Positions 1-13,232 of a DNA stretch of 64,000 nucleotides are shown piece after piece. The notes under the pieces were generated by a model. The model had not been told where the DNA came from. It was given only the letters and a program-made list of their open reading frames with translations, and ran no database searches. The stretch spans positions 62,001-126,000 of the forward strand of contig DYYG01000010.1 of assembly GCA_020741775.1 (NCBI GenBank), given 5' to 3'. Origin of the DNA: Methylorubrum populi (GTDB taxonomy: Bacteria > Pseudomonadota > Alphaproteobacteria > Rhizobiales > Beijerinckiaceae). Made by a program: the position numbers and the translations under genes. The number at the start of each line of letters is the position of its first letter. Position 1 is the stretch's first letter.

Positions 1-372
1 GGCACGCTGGTCTCATCGGCGCTGGTCGAGATGAAGCGCATCGTCACCGAGCGCTATTCACCGGACGATTGGAACATCTACGCGGCCCAGGCCTCGGACG
101 GCGACAACGTCTCCTCCGACGGTCCGACCTCGACGGAATTGCTGCGCGCGCACATCCTGCCCGCCTGCCAGCACTTCGCCTATCTCGAGGTCGGCGACGA
201 GAATGGTCCGCGCGCCGGCTTCGTCGAGCACCGCACCACCCTGTGGCGGACCTACGAGGCCCTGGCCAGGGCCGGCGAGCCGCTGGCGATGCGCAAGGTC
301 AACCACCGCCGCGACATCTACCCCGTGTTCCGCGAGCTGTTCGGCCGCAAGGACGCGAAGGCGGAGGTTTGA
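1..372 (+). CDS. yeaH: YeaH/YhbH-family (DUF444) protein, 5'-truncated
   Basis: The reading frame is open from base 1, so the gene begins outside the window and only its C-terminal 123 residues are present. The visible part matches the C-terminus of the DUF444 family, a von Willebrand A-like fold: GTLVSSAL, then a stretch on sheltered D and E residues, then KVNHRRDIYPVFRELF near the end. In other proteobacteria YeaH is co-transcribed with the PrkA-type kinase YeaG and with SpoVR/YcgB, and the set is tied to starvation and stationary-phase stress. Here a SpoVR gene follows 55 bp downstream, which supports the call. The yeaG/prkA partner would be expected just left of the window. Confidence 0.88.
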   Translation, partial: GTLVSSALVEMKRIVTERYSPDDWNIYAAQASDGDNVSSDGPTSTELLRAHILPACQHFAYLEVGDENGPRAGFVEHRTTLWRTYEALARAGEPLAMRKVNHRRDIYPVFRELFGRKDAKAEV

Positions 373-427
373 GGAGAATGTCCCGCCCCCTCGCGGGGAC
401 GGAGATGAGCGTCGAGAGAGGGCCGAG

Positions 428-1999
428 ATGGTCGCGAGCCTGAGCCGCACGAAATCCACGGCGCCGAAGCCCGGAGAATTGCTGTTTTCCGGCAACGATT
501 GGGATTTCGAGACGATCCGGCGCATCCACGATGCCTGCGAGGCGGTGGCGGGGCCGGAACTCGGCCTGTCCTGGTACCCGAACCAGATCGAGATCATCAC
601 CGCCGAGCAGATGCTCGACGCCTATGCCTCGATCGGCATGCCGCTGTTCTACAAGCACTGGTCCTTCGGCAAGCATTTCGCCCAGCAGGAGGCGAGCTAT
701 CGCCGCGGCCTGATGGGGCTGGCCTACGAGATCGTCATCAATTCCGATCCGTGCATCTCCTACGTCATGGAAGAGAACACGGCGACGATGCAGACGCTGG
801 TGATCGCCCACGCCGCCTTCGGCCATAACCACTTCTTCAAGAACAACTATCTGTTCCGTCAGTGGACGGATGCGGAGGGGATTCTCGATTATCTCGACTT
901 TGCCAAGAGCTACATCGCCCGCTGCGAGGAGCGCTACGGGCATCAGGCGGTCGAGCACGTGCTCGACGCGGCCCATGCCCTGATGAGCCAGGGCGTTCAC
1001 CGTTACCCCCGCAAGAAGCGGCCGGATCTGGCCAGCGAGCAGCGCCGGGAGCGCGAGCGCGAGGAACACGGCGAGCAGATCTACAACGACCTCTGGCGTA
1101 CCTTGCCGACCAAGACCGGCGGCCAGAAGGGCGACCCGGCTCTGGAGCGGCGCCGGGCCCTTCTGGAACTCCCCCAGGAAAACATCCTCTACTTTCTGGA
1201 GAAGGTGGCGCCCCGCCTGCGGCCCTGGCAGCGCGAGATCCTGCGGATCGTCCGCCTCGTGGCGCAGTATTTCTACCCGCAGCGCCAGACCAAGGTGATG
1301 AACGAGGGCTGCGCCACCTATTGCCACTACCGGATCATGAACGCCCTCTCGCAGAAAGGGCAGCTCAGCGAGGCGGCCTATCTCGAATTCCTGACCTCGC
1401 ACACCAACGTCATCCGCCAGCCGAATTTCGACGACCGCTCCTTCGGCGGGCACAATCCCTACGCCTTGGGCTTCGCCATGATGCAGGACATCGCCCGCAT
1501 CGTGGAGCAGCCGACGCAGGAGGACCGGGAGTGGTTCCCCGACATCGCCGGCACCGGCGATGCGATGGGGGTGCTGCGCGATTGCTGGGAAAATTACCGC
1601 GACGAGAGTTTCATCGCGCAATTCCTGAGCCCGAAGCTCATGCGCGACATGCGCCTGTTCCACATCGTCGACGACCCCGACGAGCCGGAGATGCGGGTCG
1701 AGGCGATCCACGACGAGCGCGGCTATCGCAAGATGCGCCGCAGCTTCGCCCGGCAATACGACGTGGCCTGGCTCGATCCGGATATCGAGGTGGTGGATGT
1801 CGATCTGGAGGGCGACCGCCGGCTCATCCTCCACCACAAGGCGCTCAACCGCATCACCCTGCAGAAGGAGGATGCGCGGCGGGTGCTCCAGCACCTCGCC
1901 GATCTCTGGGGCTACGATGCGGTCCTCAAGGAGGTCGATCCGGCCACCGGCGCCGTGCTGGTCGAGCACTCCGCCAGCGCACGGCCGATCTTTTTCTGA
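428..1999 (+). CDS. SpoVR family protein
   Basis: A 523-residue protein, the usual length for SpoVR (about 500). Family hallmarks are visible: GNDWDFETIRRIHDAC near the N-terminus, SWYPNQIEIITAEQM, the PLFYKHWSFGKHF block, and the conserved NEGCATYCHYRIMN and HNPYALGF stretches in the middle. ATG 428 is chosen because a purine-rich GAGAGAGGG lies just upstream and homology begins about 30 residues in; earlier codons in the frame overlap the preceding gene. SpoVR/YcgB is cytosolic and of unknown biochemistry. In Bacillus it affects the spore cortex, and in enterics it belongs to the stationary-phase YeaG-YeaH-YcgB group. Its place directly after the YeaH gene indicates one operon. Confidence 0.93.
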   Translation: MVASLSRTKSTAPKPGELLFSGNDWDFETIRRIHDACEAVAGPELGLSWYPNQIEIITAEQMLDAYASIGMPLFYKHWSFGKHFAQQEASYRRGLMGLAYEIVINSDPCISYVMEENTATMQTLVIAHAAFGHNHFFKNNYLFRQWTDAEGILDYLDFAKSYIARCEERYGHQAVEHVLDAAHALMSQGVHRYPRKKRPDLASEQRREREREEHGEQIYNDLWRTLPTKTGGQKGDPALERRRALLELPQENILYFLEKVAPRLRPWQREILRIVRLVAQYFYPQRQTKVMNEGCATYCHYRIMNALSQKGQLSEAAYLEFLTSHTNVIRQPNFDDRSFGGHNPYALGFAMMQDIARIVEQPTQEDREWFPDIAGTGDAMGVLRDCWENYRDESFIAQFLSPKLMRDMRLFHIVDDPDEPEMRVEAIHDERGYRKMRRSFARQYDVAWLDPDIEVVDVDLEGDRRLILHHKALNRITLQKEDARRVLQHLADLWGYDAVLKEVDPATGAVLVEHSASARPIFF

Positions 2000-2062
2000 G
2001 GCACCGCACGGGCCGGCGCCGACCGGCCCAACTTGTTTTAGCCGCAAAGCCACGCGATCCGC

Positions 2063-5000
2063 TTGCCGTGGCGTGCCGAAAGAGCGGTGGGTGCGCCGCA
2101 TGTCCCGGCCAGCTCGCCTTGCTGGGCCGGAGCGCCGCCGATACGACTTGGCCGCACGCCCCCACCGCTCAAGCCGGTTGCCAAGAAACGCCCGTTGCGC
2201 ACGATTTCACTGGTCCTCGCGATCCTGACGGCCGTGGCTGGCTCCCTGGCCGCTCTCCTCGGGACCATCGCCCCCGCCCACGCGGTCGAAGCCGTGCGCG
2301 TCACCCTCGACGCACCGGCCATCGATCTCACGCCGACGATCGAGCGCTATCGCTCCGACGGCGACCTGATCCAGATCTCCACCGCTCCGGGCAAGGACGG
2401 CATCGTGCGGCGCATCGCGGTCAAGGCCCGCGAGGCCGGGGCCCGGCCGGACTGGATGGTGTTCGCCCTCACCAACGACACCGACGAGCAAATCGACCGG
2501 CTACTGGTCGCCCCGCATTTCCGCCTCGTCGGCTCCGGGGTGATCTGGCCCGATCTCGGCGGCTCGCGCATCGCCGCGATCACCGCGAGCGAGGGCATCC
2601 GGCCCGAGCGCGATGAGAGCCTCGATGCCGACCAGTTCCTGATCACCATCGATCCCGGCACCACGGTGACCTACGTCGCCGAGCTCAAGGGCCCCAACAT
2701 CCCGCAGGTCTATCTCTGGGATCAGGACGCCTACCGGAAGAAGACCTCGGGGCTGACGCTCTACAAGGGCATCATCATCGGCATCGCCGGCCTGCTGGCG
2801 TTGTTCCTCACCATCATCTTCGTGGTGAAGGGCGCCATCATCTTCCCGGCGGCGGCCGCGCTCTCCTGGGCGGTGCTGGCCTATGCCTGCATCGATTTCG
2901 GTTTCCTGCAGCGGGTTTTTCCCGTCACCGAACTGGCCGAGCGGATCTACCGCGCCTCGGCCGAGGCCGTGCTCGGCGCGACGCTTCTGGTCTTCCTGTT
3001 CGCCTATCTGAACCTGTCGCGCTGGCACGTGCGCTACAGCCACGTCGCCTTCTTCTGGCTCACCTTCCTCGCCGGTCTCGTGGCTTTGGCCGTGTTCGAT
3101 CCGCCGGTGGCGGCGGGCGTGGCACGCATCTCCATCGCGGCGGTGGCCGGGGTCGGGCTGCTGCTGATCCTCTACCTCGCGGTCCATAACAGCTACGACC
3201 GGGCGATCCTGCTGGTGCCGACCTGGCTGCTGCTGCTGGTCTGGGTGGTGGCGGCGGGCTTCGCCATCACCGGGCAGATCGGCTCCGACCTCGTGCAGCC
3301 GGCCCTGATCGGCGGGCTCGTGCTCATCGTCATGCTGATCGGCTTCACGGTGATGCAGCACGCCTTTGCCGGCGGCGGACTGAGCCACAGCCTCGTCTCC
3401 GACACCGAGCGCCGGGCACTGGCGCTGACGGGGGCGGGCGACATCGTGTTCGACTGGGACGTGCCGGGGGACCGGGTCTTCGCCGGCCCCGAGATCGAGG
3501 CGCAGCTCGGGCTCAAGCGCGGCACCCTCGAAGGCCCGGCGGCCAACTGGCTCGGCCTGCTCCATCCCTTCGATGTGGAACGCTACTCGGCCGCCCTCGA
3601 TACCGTGATCGAGGAGCGGCGTGGGCGCATCGTTCACGATTTCCGCCTGCGCTCGGCGGATGGACCCTATGCCTGGTACCGGCTGAAGGCGCGGCCGGTG
3701 ATCGGCAGCGACGGCGAGGTGATCCGCATCGTCGGCACCATCAGCGACGTGACCGAGGCGAAGACCGCCGAGGAGCGTCTGCTGCACGACGCGGTCCATG
3801 ACAGCCTCACCGGCCTGCCCAACCGCGAGCTGTTCCACGATCGGCTGGAGGCGGCCCTGGCTCTCGCCAGCCAGGACCCGCGCCTCAAGCCGGCGGTGAT
3901 CGCCCTCGACATCGACCACTTCAAGACTATCAACGACGCCATCGGCCTCTCCGCCGGCGATTCCATCCTGCTCACGCTCTCGCGCCGGCTCGGGCGGCTG
4001 TTGCGTCCGCAGGACACCCTGGCGCGGGTCTCGGGCGACGCCTTCGCGGTGATCCTGCTCTCCGAGCGCGAGCCCGACCGCATCCTCTCTTTCGCCGAGA
4101 TGATCCGGCGGGCCATCGCCACCCCGGTCACCTATGCCGACCGCGAGGTGTTCCTCACCGTCTCCATCGGCATCGCGCTGCACGAGGCGAATGCGGGCGG
4201 CCAGGGCGCGGGTCAGCAGCCGCGCCGGGACGAGGTGTTCAAGAACGCCGAGATGGCGATGATTCAGGCCAAGCGCGGCGGCGGCGATCGCATCGAGGTG
4301 TTCCGCGCCAATATGCGCCTGGAACGCTCCGACCGGCTGATGCTGGAGGCCGATCTGCGCAAGGCGCTGGAGCGCAACGAGATCAAGGTGCTGTTCCAGC
4401 CGATCGTGCGGCTGGAGGATCGCACGGTGGCGGGCTTCGAGACGCTGCTGCGCTGGGACCATCCGAAGCTCGGGCGCATTCCACCCTCGACCTTCATGCC
4501 GGTGGCCGAGGAGACCGGCGTGATCGTCCAGCTCGGCAATTTCGCCATCGAGCGGACGGCCCTGGAACTCGCGGCCTGGCAGCGCTCCCTCGATGTCGAG
4601 CCGCCGATCTTCGCCTCGGTCAATGTCTCCTCGCGCCAGCTCCTGCGCCACGACCTCCTGCACGATGTAAAGACCGTCATCGCCCGCACCGGCGTCCTAC
4701 CCGGCTCGCTCAAACTGGAGATGACCGAGGGGCTGGTGATGGAGAACCCGGAATATGCCGCCCAGATGCTGGCACGGATCCACGACCTCGGCGCCGGCCT
4801 GATCCTCGACGATTTCGGCACCGGCTACTCCGCTCTCTCCTACCTCCAGCGCTTCCCCTTCGACACGATCAAGATCGACCAGACCTTCGTGCGCCAGATG
4901 GGCCAGGGGCGCAGCGCCATGCTGCGCTCGGTGCTGCGGATGGGGCAGGAACTTGGCCTCGCCACCATCGCCGAGGGGGCCGAATCGGAGGAGGATGCGC

Positions 5001-5110
5001 AGGGTCTGCAGGAATTCGGCTGCGACTACGCGCAAGGCGCCGCCTTCGGCGAGCCGATGACCATGCTCCAGGCCCGCCAACTCGTCGGCGCCGCTCCGGA
5101 AGCGGCCTGA
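2063..5110 (+). CDS. Membrane-bound GGDEF/EAL protein, probable c-di-GMP phosphodiesterase
   Basis: About 1,015 residues if the TTG at 2063 is the start; GTG 2087 and TTG 2195 are alternatives, the last falling just before the hydrophobic signal segment (LRTISLVLAILTAV, ending APAHA). A periplasmic domain of about 150 residues follows, then some seven hydrophobic helices (roughly residues 235-430) in a 7TMR-DISM-like layout, a PAS domain, GGDEF and EAL. The GGDEF signature is degenerate (SGDAF near residue 657), so cyclase activity is unlikely. The EAL domain keeps ETLLRW near residue 793, NVSSRQL, EMTEG, DDFGTGYS, IKIDQTFV and a late AEGAE, so it should hydrolyse c-di-GMP, with the degenerate GGDEF perhaps a GTP-sensing regulator. 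The sensor ligand is unknown. Confidence 0.88.
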   Translation: MPWRAERAVGAPHVPASSPCWAGAPPIRLGRTPPPLKPVAKKRPLRTISLVLAILTAVAGSLAALLGTIAPAHAVEAVRVTLDAPAIDLTPTIERYRSDGDLIQISTAPGKDGIVRRIAVKAREAGARPDWMVFALTNDTDEQIDRLLVAPHFRLVGSGVIWPDLGGSRIAAITASEGIRPERDESLDADQFLITIDPGTTVTYVAELKGPNIPQVYLWDQDAYRKKTSGLTLYKGIIIGIAGLLALFLTIIFVVKGAIIFPAAAALSWAVLAYACIDFGFLQRVFPVTELAERIYRASAEAVLGATLLVFLFAYLNLSRWHVRYSHVAFFWLTFLAGLVALAVFDPPVAAGVARISIAAVAGVGLLLILYLAVHNSYDRAILLVPTWLLLLVWVVAAGFAITGQIGSDLVQPALIGGLVLIVMLIGFTVMQHAFAGGGLSHSLVSDTERRALALTGAGDIVFDWDVPGDRVFAGPEIEAQLGLKRGTLEGPAANWLGLLHPFDVERYSAALDTVIEERRGRIVHDFRLRSADGPYAWYRLKARPVIGSDGEVIRIVGTISDVTEAKTAEERLLHDAVHDSLTGLPNRELFHDRLEAALALASQDPRLKPAVIALDIDHFKTINDAIGLSAGDSILLTLSRRLGRLLRPQDTLARVSGDAFAVILLSEREPDRILSFAEMIRRAIATPVTYADREVFLTVSIGIALHEANAGGQGAGQQPRRDEVFKNAEMAMIQAKRGGGDRIEVFRANMRLERSDRLMLEADLRKALERNEIKVLFQPIVRLEDRTVAGFETLLRWDHPKLGRIPPSTFMPVAEETGVIVQLGNFAIERTALELAAWQRSLDVEPPIFASVNVSSRQLLRHDLLHDVKTVIARTGVLPGSLKLEMTEGLVMENPEYAAQMLARIHDLGAGLILDDFGTGYSALSYLQRFPFDTIKIDQTFVRQMGQGRSAMLRSVLRMGQELGLATIAEGAESEEDAQGLQEFGCDYAQGAAFGEPMTMLQARQLVGAAPEAA

Positions 5111-5144
5111 TCCGACGCCGGGACGGCCGGAGTCGCGCATTGGT

Positions 5145-5160
5145 TTAAACGTCCCTTAAC
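5145..5160 (+). promoter_or_regulatory. Full CtrA-type box, TTAA-N7-TTAAC
   Basis: The sequence has TTAA at 5145-5148, seven bases, then TTAAC at 5156-5160. This is an exact match to the alphaproteobacterial CtrA consensus, in a genome where TTAA is rare. It sits 72 bp upstream of the ATG at 5232 and after the stop of the GGDEF/EAL gene, so it would control the small gene at 5232 or the transcript starting there. CtrA binding is inferred from the motif alone. Confidence 0.6.
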
Positions 5161-5231
5161 CATGTTGCGGGAAGGTTCATCCAAGTATCCGGAATGCCCG
5201 CTCGGCATTCCTGCCGGTTCGAGGATGGACG

Positions 5232-5585
5232 ATGATCGAGGCGAGCAGACGCAGGAGCCCGGCGCCCACCGGCAGCGCGATGCGGCGCCTGATGACACGG
5301 CCGATCCAGGCCCATCTCGCCGGCACCGCGCAGCCGGGTTCCGTCGTGGCGCCGCCTCCCGCCTCCGCTCCTGAGCCAGAGGACGACAACGCCGCGTCCG
5401 ACCTCGCGCGGCTGCGCCTCGAAGTGGCGATGATGAAGGCCGCCCTGGCCGCCGAGCGCCGGGAGAGCGAGGCCCTGCGGGCCAGCCTCGGCCTCGCGGA
5501 GCCTGCCGCCCTGGGTGAAGAGGCGCGCGCCGTGCGCGAGCGTTGGGCGATCCTGGTCGAGCGCCTGATCCACGATTCGCCCTGA
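5232..5585 (+). CDS. Small coiled-coil hypothetical protein
   Basis: I do not recognise this 117-residue protein. It starts MIEASRRRSPAPTGSAM, has a proline/alanine-rich middle (VVAPPPASAPEPEDD), and then about 60 residues of charged heptad-like helix (ARLRLEVAMMKAALAAERRE, followed by more of the same) ending ERWAILVERLIHDSP. There is no signal peptide or membrane segment, so it is probably a cytosolic helical protein. The ATG has a GAGG-type ribosome site. It follows a CtrA box, which suggests cell-cycle or motility-linked expression. An overlapping frame from 5162 is a weaker candidate because it lacks codon-position GC bias across its length. Confidence 0.6.
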   Translation: MIEASRRRSPAPTGSAMRRLMTRPIQAHLAGTAQPGSVVAPPPASAPEPEDDNAASDLARLRLEVAMMKAALAAERRESEALRASLGLAEPAALGEEARAVRERWAILVERLIHDSP

Positions 5586-5694
5586 GATCGGCCCGCTCGA
5601 CGCGAACCGGGCCCCCTCGGCGAGCCCGTGCGCTCCCCCGAGCCCCCCCTCCCCCGTCCCGAAACTTCTCATCCGATCGGAGTGGGTCGCCGCC

Positions 5695-6636
5695 ATGCGT
5701 GCTCCCTCGAGCGCCCGCTGCTCGCTTGTCGTGAACGGCCAGCCCCTGCGGGTTTCCCCCGGCGACACCTCCTTGGAAACCGCCCTGGCGGATGGGGTGA
5801 TCGCCCCACCCGGCGGCCTGCTCGGGCAGGGCGCCGGCCCCGCCTCGCGGCGTCTGCCGGCCCGTGCCCGGCGGGCGGAGGCGGTGACACTCTCCGCCCC
5901 CGATCCTGCGGCGACGATCCGCCCGGCCAAGGCTCCGGCGCGCACGGTGGCGCGCCGCACCGGCAGCATCGATGCGATCACGGCCCTGGCGCCGCGGGTC
6001 GTGCAGGTGGTCGCCACCCTGGAGCGCCGGCTCCCCTTCGAGCCGGGCGATCAGGTCATCGTGACCCTCGAAGGCGGCCAGCCGGTCACCCTCGCTCCCA
6101 CCCTCGGCGTCGAGGGCGGGGCGGAATTGAACGAACTCGTCTTCCACCTGCGCGGAGAATGCGCCGAGGATCTCACCGCCCTGTTCGGCTGCCCGGTCGA
6201 GCCCGGCCGGGCCGTGAAGGTCAAAGGGCCGGTCGGCAACGGTACCTATCGCCCCGGCGGCGGCCGCCTCGTGCTGGTGGCGGCGGAGACGGGATTCGCC
6301 GGGATCTGGGCCATCGCCCGGGCGGCGCGCTACATCGAGCCGGCCCGCGAGATCTGCCTCATCGTCGGCGCACGCGATCCCCTCGACCTCTACATGCGCC
6401 CGGCCCTGGAATGGCTGCGCGCCACCGGCGTCACCCGCATCACCCTGGCCGCCGACCGGCATCGCCAGCGGGGCCCGGACGTGCGCCCCGGCCCGCTCAC
6501 CGCGCATATCCCGAGCCTGAGGACCACCGACGTGGTGCACGCCTCCGGCTGCCCCTCGACCATCGGTGCCGTGGAAGTGCTGGCGGCGGCGGCGGGCGCG
6601 CGGTTCTACCCGATCCCGCTCGCGCCGGGGGCGTGA
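5695..6636 (+). CDS. Ferredoxin-reductase-like protein with a cysteine-less ferredoxin domain
   Basis: A 313-residue protein with the outline of a ferredoxin-fused FNR-type oxidoreductase. Residues 8-45 (LVVNGQPLRVSPGDTSLE) resemble a plant-type 2Fe-2S domain, but the CX4CX2C cluster loop and the distant fourth cysteine are missing. The middle (VVQVVATLERRLPFEPGDQV) resembles the FAD-binding barrel, but the usual RxYS flavin motif is not there. The C-terminal part keeps a nucleotide-fold signature (LVLVAAETGFAG) and a late HASGCPSTIGAVE in place of the normal CGPPxM. The fold therefore looks conserved while the cofactor ligands are not. It may be an inactive or repurposed reductase; its partner is unknown. 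Confidence 0.6.
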   Translation: MRAPSSARCSLVVNGQPLRVSPGDTSLETALADGVIAPPGGLLGQGAGPASRRLPARARRAEAVTLSAPDPAATIRPAKAPARTVARRTGSIDAITALAPRVVQVVATLERRLPFEPGDQVIVTLEGGQPVTLAPTLGVEGGAELNELVFHLRGECAEDLTALFGCPVEPGRAVKVKGPVGNGTYRPGGGRLVLVAAETGFAGIWAIARAARYIEPAREICLIVGARDPLDLYMRPALEWLRATGVTRITLAADRHRQRGPDVRPGPLTAHIPSLRTTDVVHASGCPSTIGAVEVLAAAAGARFYPIPLAPGA

Positions 6637-6862
6637 GCCTCCTCGGTCCTCGAGCTGTGCGGCTCAATCCGTCCGTCTGACGCCGCTTCCGGTTGATCGC
6701 CCCGGATCTCACCGCACTCGCCTTCGCAACAATGCGAAGCGATCCCGTGGCGATCCCTGAACGGCGTCAGAGGGAGCCTCGCAATCACGCGAGGAGGGCC
6801 GAAGCCTACAGCCGTCGGGCGGCGACGAGATCTCCCCCGGCGGTTTCCTCGGAATCGGCATG

Positions 6863-6894
6863 AAAAAGGGCAGGAAGAAGCCCCCTTCCTGCCC
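6863..6894 (-). terminator. Rho-independent terminator for glgP
   Basis: A perfect 10-bp inverted repeat (arms 6868-6877 and 6885-6894, loop of 7) is followed on the minus strand by a run of five T (bases 6863-6867). It lies 26 bp past the glgP stop codon and is correctly oriented for it. Confidence 0.85.
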
Positions 6895-6920
6895 TGCTTC
6901 GTATCCAGCCGACCGGGCGC

Positions 6921-9455
<2,535 letters not shown>

Positions 9456-9786
9456 CTGAGGGTCCCCCTTCGTTGCAGCCGATGCGTTGTCGGTTCACTA
9501 CGGTGCCTAACCGCTTCTTGCGGCGGTACGATGATCCACAACGGAATCCGTAGTTCTGCGACCGGCATGGTGTTGCCGCCCGCCGATCTTGTCGAGACAC
9601 ATGCCCGCAATCGTTTGGTTCGCAAGTCATGTGCCTGCAGCCCTGTGTCCCCATCGACACAAGGCTTGCGCATCCGCCGAGAGCGCAGCCGGTATTTGAC
9701 GCGCCCCGCTTGAAGGCTTGCTGAACGGCCCTACGCCACCCCTGCAGCGGCGCACGGGATGCCGCAGCAACCGCGCGGGAGGTTCG
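9456..9786. other. Divergent intergenic region, glgP / alpha-glucosidase
   Basis: This 331-bp gap must hold the promoters of both divergent transcripts. Its composition is more even than the flanking genes. I could not fix a convincing -35/-10 pair or operator by eye. Confidence 0.5.
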
Positions 9787-11403
<1,617 letters not shown>

Positions 11404-11591
11404 GGCGCATTCTCCAGGCGCATACACGCCATGCCGCCAGCGCCCGCCACAACGACAAAAATGTCGTCTGAACGCGGCCTGAATTGTGCGATGCAACGGA
11501 ACGGATTGCCTTCCGGAGCATTGGCATGCTGGCCGCGACAGCGACGGTTCCCGCTTTTTCGAAGCGGCGTGAGCGGGAAGAGGGCGAGTAC

Positions 11592-13124
11592 ATGGCTTAC
11601 GTGGATCTCGGTGCGCGTGCAGTCGCCGAGGTGCCGCCGCCGCTGTCCTATTCCGAGGCCGATCCGAAGCTCGGCAACGCGCTTCTCCCCCGCATCCTCT
11701 ACGCCACGCCGGAAATGGCGGATTTCGTGAAGACCGGCGGCCTCGGTGAGGTTGCGGGTGCACTGCCGCGGGCGCTACGCCGCCACTACGACGTACGCGT
11801 GCTGATTCCCGGCTACGCACGGGTTCTGGCCGGCCTCGAGAACCTGACGATCCTGTCCCGGCTCAGTGCCTTCGCCGGGGTGCCGGCCTGCGAACTCGGG
11901 TTCGGCACCACGCCGGACGGGCTCGGCGTCTACGTGCTGGTCGCCCCTGACCTCTACGAGCGGGACGGCACGCCTTACGGCGATGCGCGGGGCGATTTCG
12001 ATGACAACGACCTGCGCTTCGCCCGCCTCAGCCGGGCGGCCGCCGAGCTCGCCGCGGGCCTCGATCCGTGCTGGTCGGCCGACCTCCTGCACCTCAACGA
12101 TTGGCAGACCGCGCTGGCTCCGGCTTACATGTCCTGGCTCGGCATTCGCCGCCCGAGCGTGCTGACCATCCACAACCTCGCCTATCAGGGGCTGTTCCAC
12201 CGGGACAATCTCGGCCGCATCGGCGTGCCGGATTACGCTTTTCAGATGGACGGCGTGGAGTTCTACGGTCAGCTCTCCTTCCTGAAGGCCGGAATCTATC
12301 ACGCTTCCCACGTCACCACGGTCAGCGACACCTACGCCCGCGAGATCACCACGCCGGAGGGCGGCTGCGGCCTCGACGGCCTTCTGCGCACCCGTGCCGC
12401 TCAGGGGCGACTCACCGGCATCCTCAACGGCATCGACGAGAGCTGGGATCCGCGCACCGATCCGCACCTCGCCACCCGCTTCGAGCCCGACGATTGGAAG
12501 GGCAAGAAGGCCAATGCCGACGAGGTCCGCAAGCAGTTCGGCATGGCGGTCTCCCGCGGCCCGCTCTTCGCTATCGTCTCGCGCCTCGTCCACCAGAAGG
12601 GGATCGACCTCAGCATCGGCGCCGCCGAGGCGATCGTCGCCGAGGGCGGTCAGCTCGTGGTGATCGGCCAGGGCGAGGGCCGTTTCGAGGAGGCCCTGCG
12701 GGACCTCGCCGGCCGCCACCCCGACAATGTCGGCGTCCATGTCGGTTTCCGCGAGACGGAGGCGCGCCGCATCTTCGCCGGCAGCGACTTCCTGCTCATG
12801 CCCTCCCGCTTCGAGCCCTGCGGCCTGGCACAGATGTATGCGCAGCGCTTCGGCTCCCTGCCGATTGTGCGCCGCACCGGCGGCCTCAACGACACGGTGG
12901 AGGACGGCATCACCGGCTTCACCTTCGGCGACGCGTCGCCCCGCGGCCTCGCCTCCGCGATCCGGCGCGCCTTCGAGACCTTCGGCCAGAAGAAGCGCCT
13001 CAACACGATGCGGCGCACCGCCATGTCCCGCTCGTTCGGCTGGGACAGCGCGGCCCTGAATTACTGCAACCTCTACGCCCGCGCCTTCGGCAACAACACC
13101 GCCCGGCGCTGGAAGGCGGCCTGA
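11592..13124 (+). CDS. glgA: Glycogen synthase (GT5, ADP-glucose type)
   Basis: A 510-residue GT5 glycosyltransferase that extends alpha-1,4-glucan from ADP-glucose in the cytosol. The substrate motif KTGGLGEVAGALP lies near residue 45, HLNDWQTAL and TIHNLAYQG follow, and the second Rossmann half carries SRLVHQKGID and PSRFEPCGLAQMYA with its catalytic glutamate, then RRTGGLNDTV. ATG 11592 is preceded by AGAGGG; frames extending to 11484 add non-conserved residues. It follows the GH13 gene after 188 bp and may have its own promoter there. The branching enzyme and ADP-glucose pyrophosphorylase are not in the window. Confidence 0.95.
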   Translation: MAYVDLGARAVAEVPPPLSYSEADPKLGNALLPRILYATPEMADFVKTGGLGEVAGALPRALRRHYDVRVLIPGYARVLAGLENLTILSRLSAFAGVPACELGFGTTPDGLGVYVLVAPDLYERDGTPYGDARGDFDDNDLRFARLSRAAAELAAGLDPCWSADLLHLNDWQTALAPAYMSWLGIRRPSVLTIHNLAYQGLFHRDNLGRIGVPDYAFQMDGVEFYGQLSFLKAGIYHASHVTTVSDTYAREITTPEGGCGLDGLLRTRAAQGRLTGILNGIDESWDPRTDPHLATRFEPDDWKGKKANADEVRKQFGMAVSRGPLFAIVSRLVHQKGIDLSIGAAEAIVAEGGQLVVIGQGEGRFEEALRDLAGRHPDNVGVHVGFRETEARRIFAGSDFLLMPSRFEPCGLAQMYAQRFGSLPIVRRTGGLNDTVEDGITGFTFGDASPRGLASAIRRAFETFGQKKRLNTMRRTAMSRSFGWDSAALNYCNLYARAFGNNTARRWKAA

Positions 13125-13202
13125 CGCGGCTCGCGCCCGGCGGGAACAGGCCCTTCTTCCGGGCGGTTGGCCTTCAACGATTTTTCTATCGAAAGGCCGG
13201 CA

Positions 13203-13220
13203 CGGAACGAGACCGTTCCG
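13203..13220. promoter_or_regulatory. Perfect palindrome, possible operator
   Basis: CGGAACG (13203-13209) and CGTTCCG (13214-13220) are exact reverse complements around a 4-base centre, ending 12 bases before the chosen ATG of the Crp/Fnr-family gene. The position suits autoregulation or a short RNA hairpin over the ribosome site. If translation starts at TTG 13167 the palindrome is inside the coding region, which would weaken the idea. Confidence 0.35.
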
Positions 13221-13232
13221 CGTTGTGCGACC

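Noticed and set aside
2501..4663. A 720-codon minus-strand frame opposite the GGDEF/EAL gene
   Set aside because: It has repetitive acidic and arginine-rich content and no motif, while the plus strand encodes a well-defined multidomain protein.
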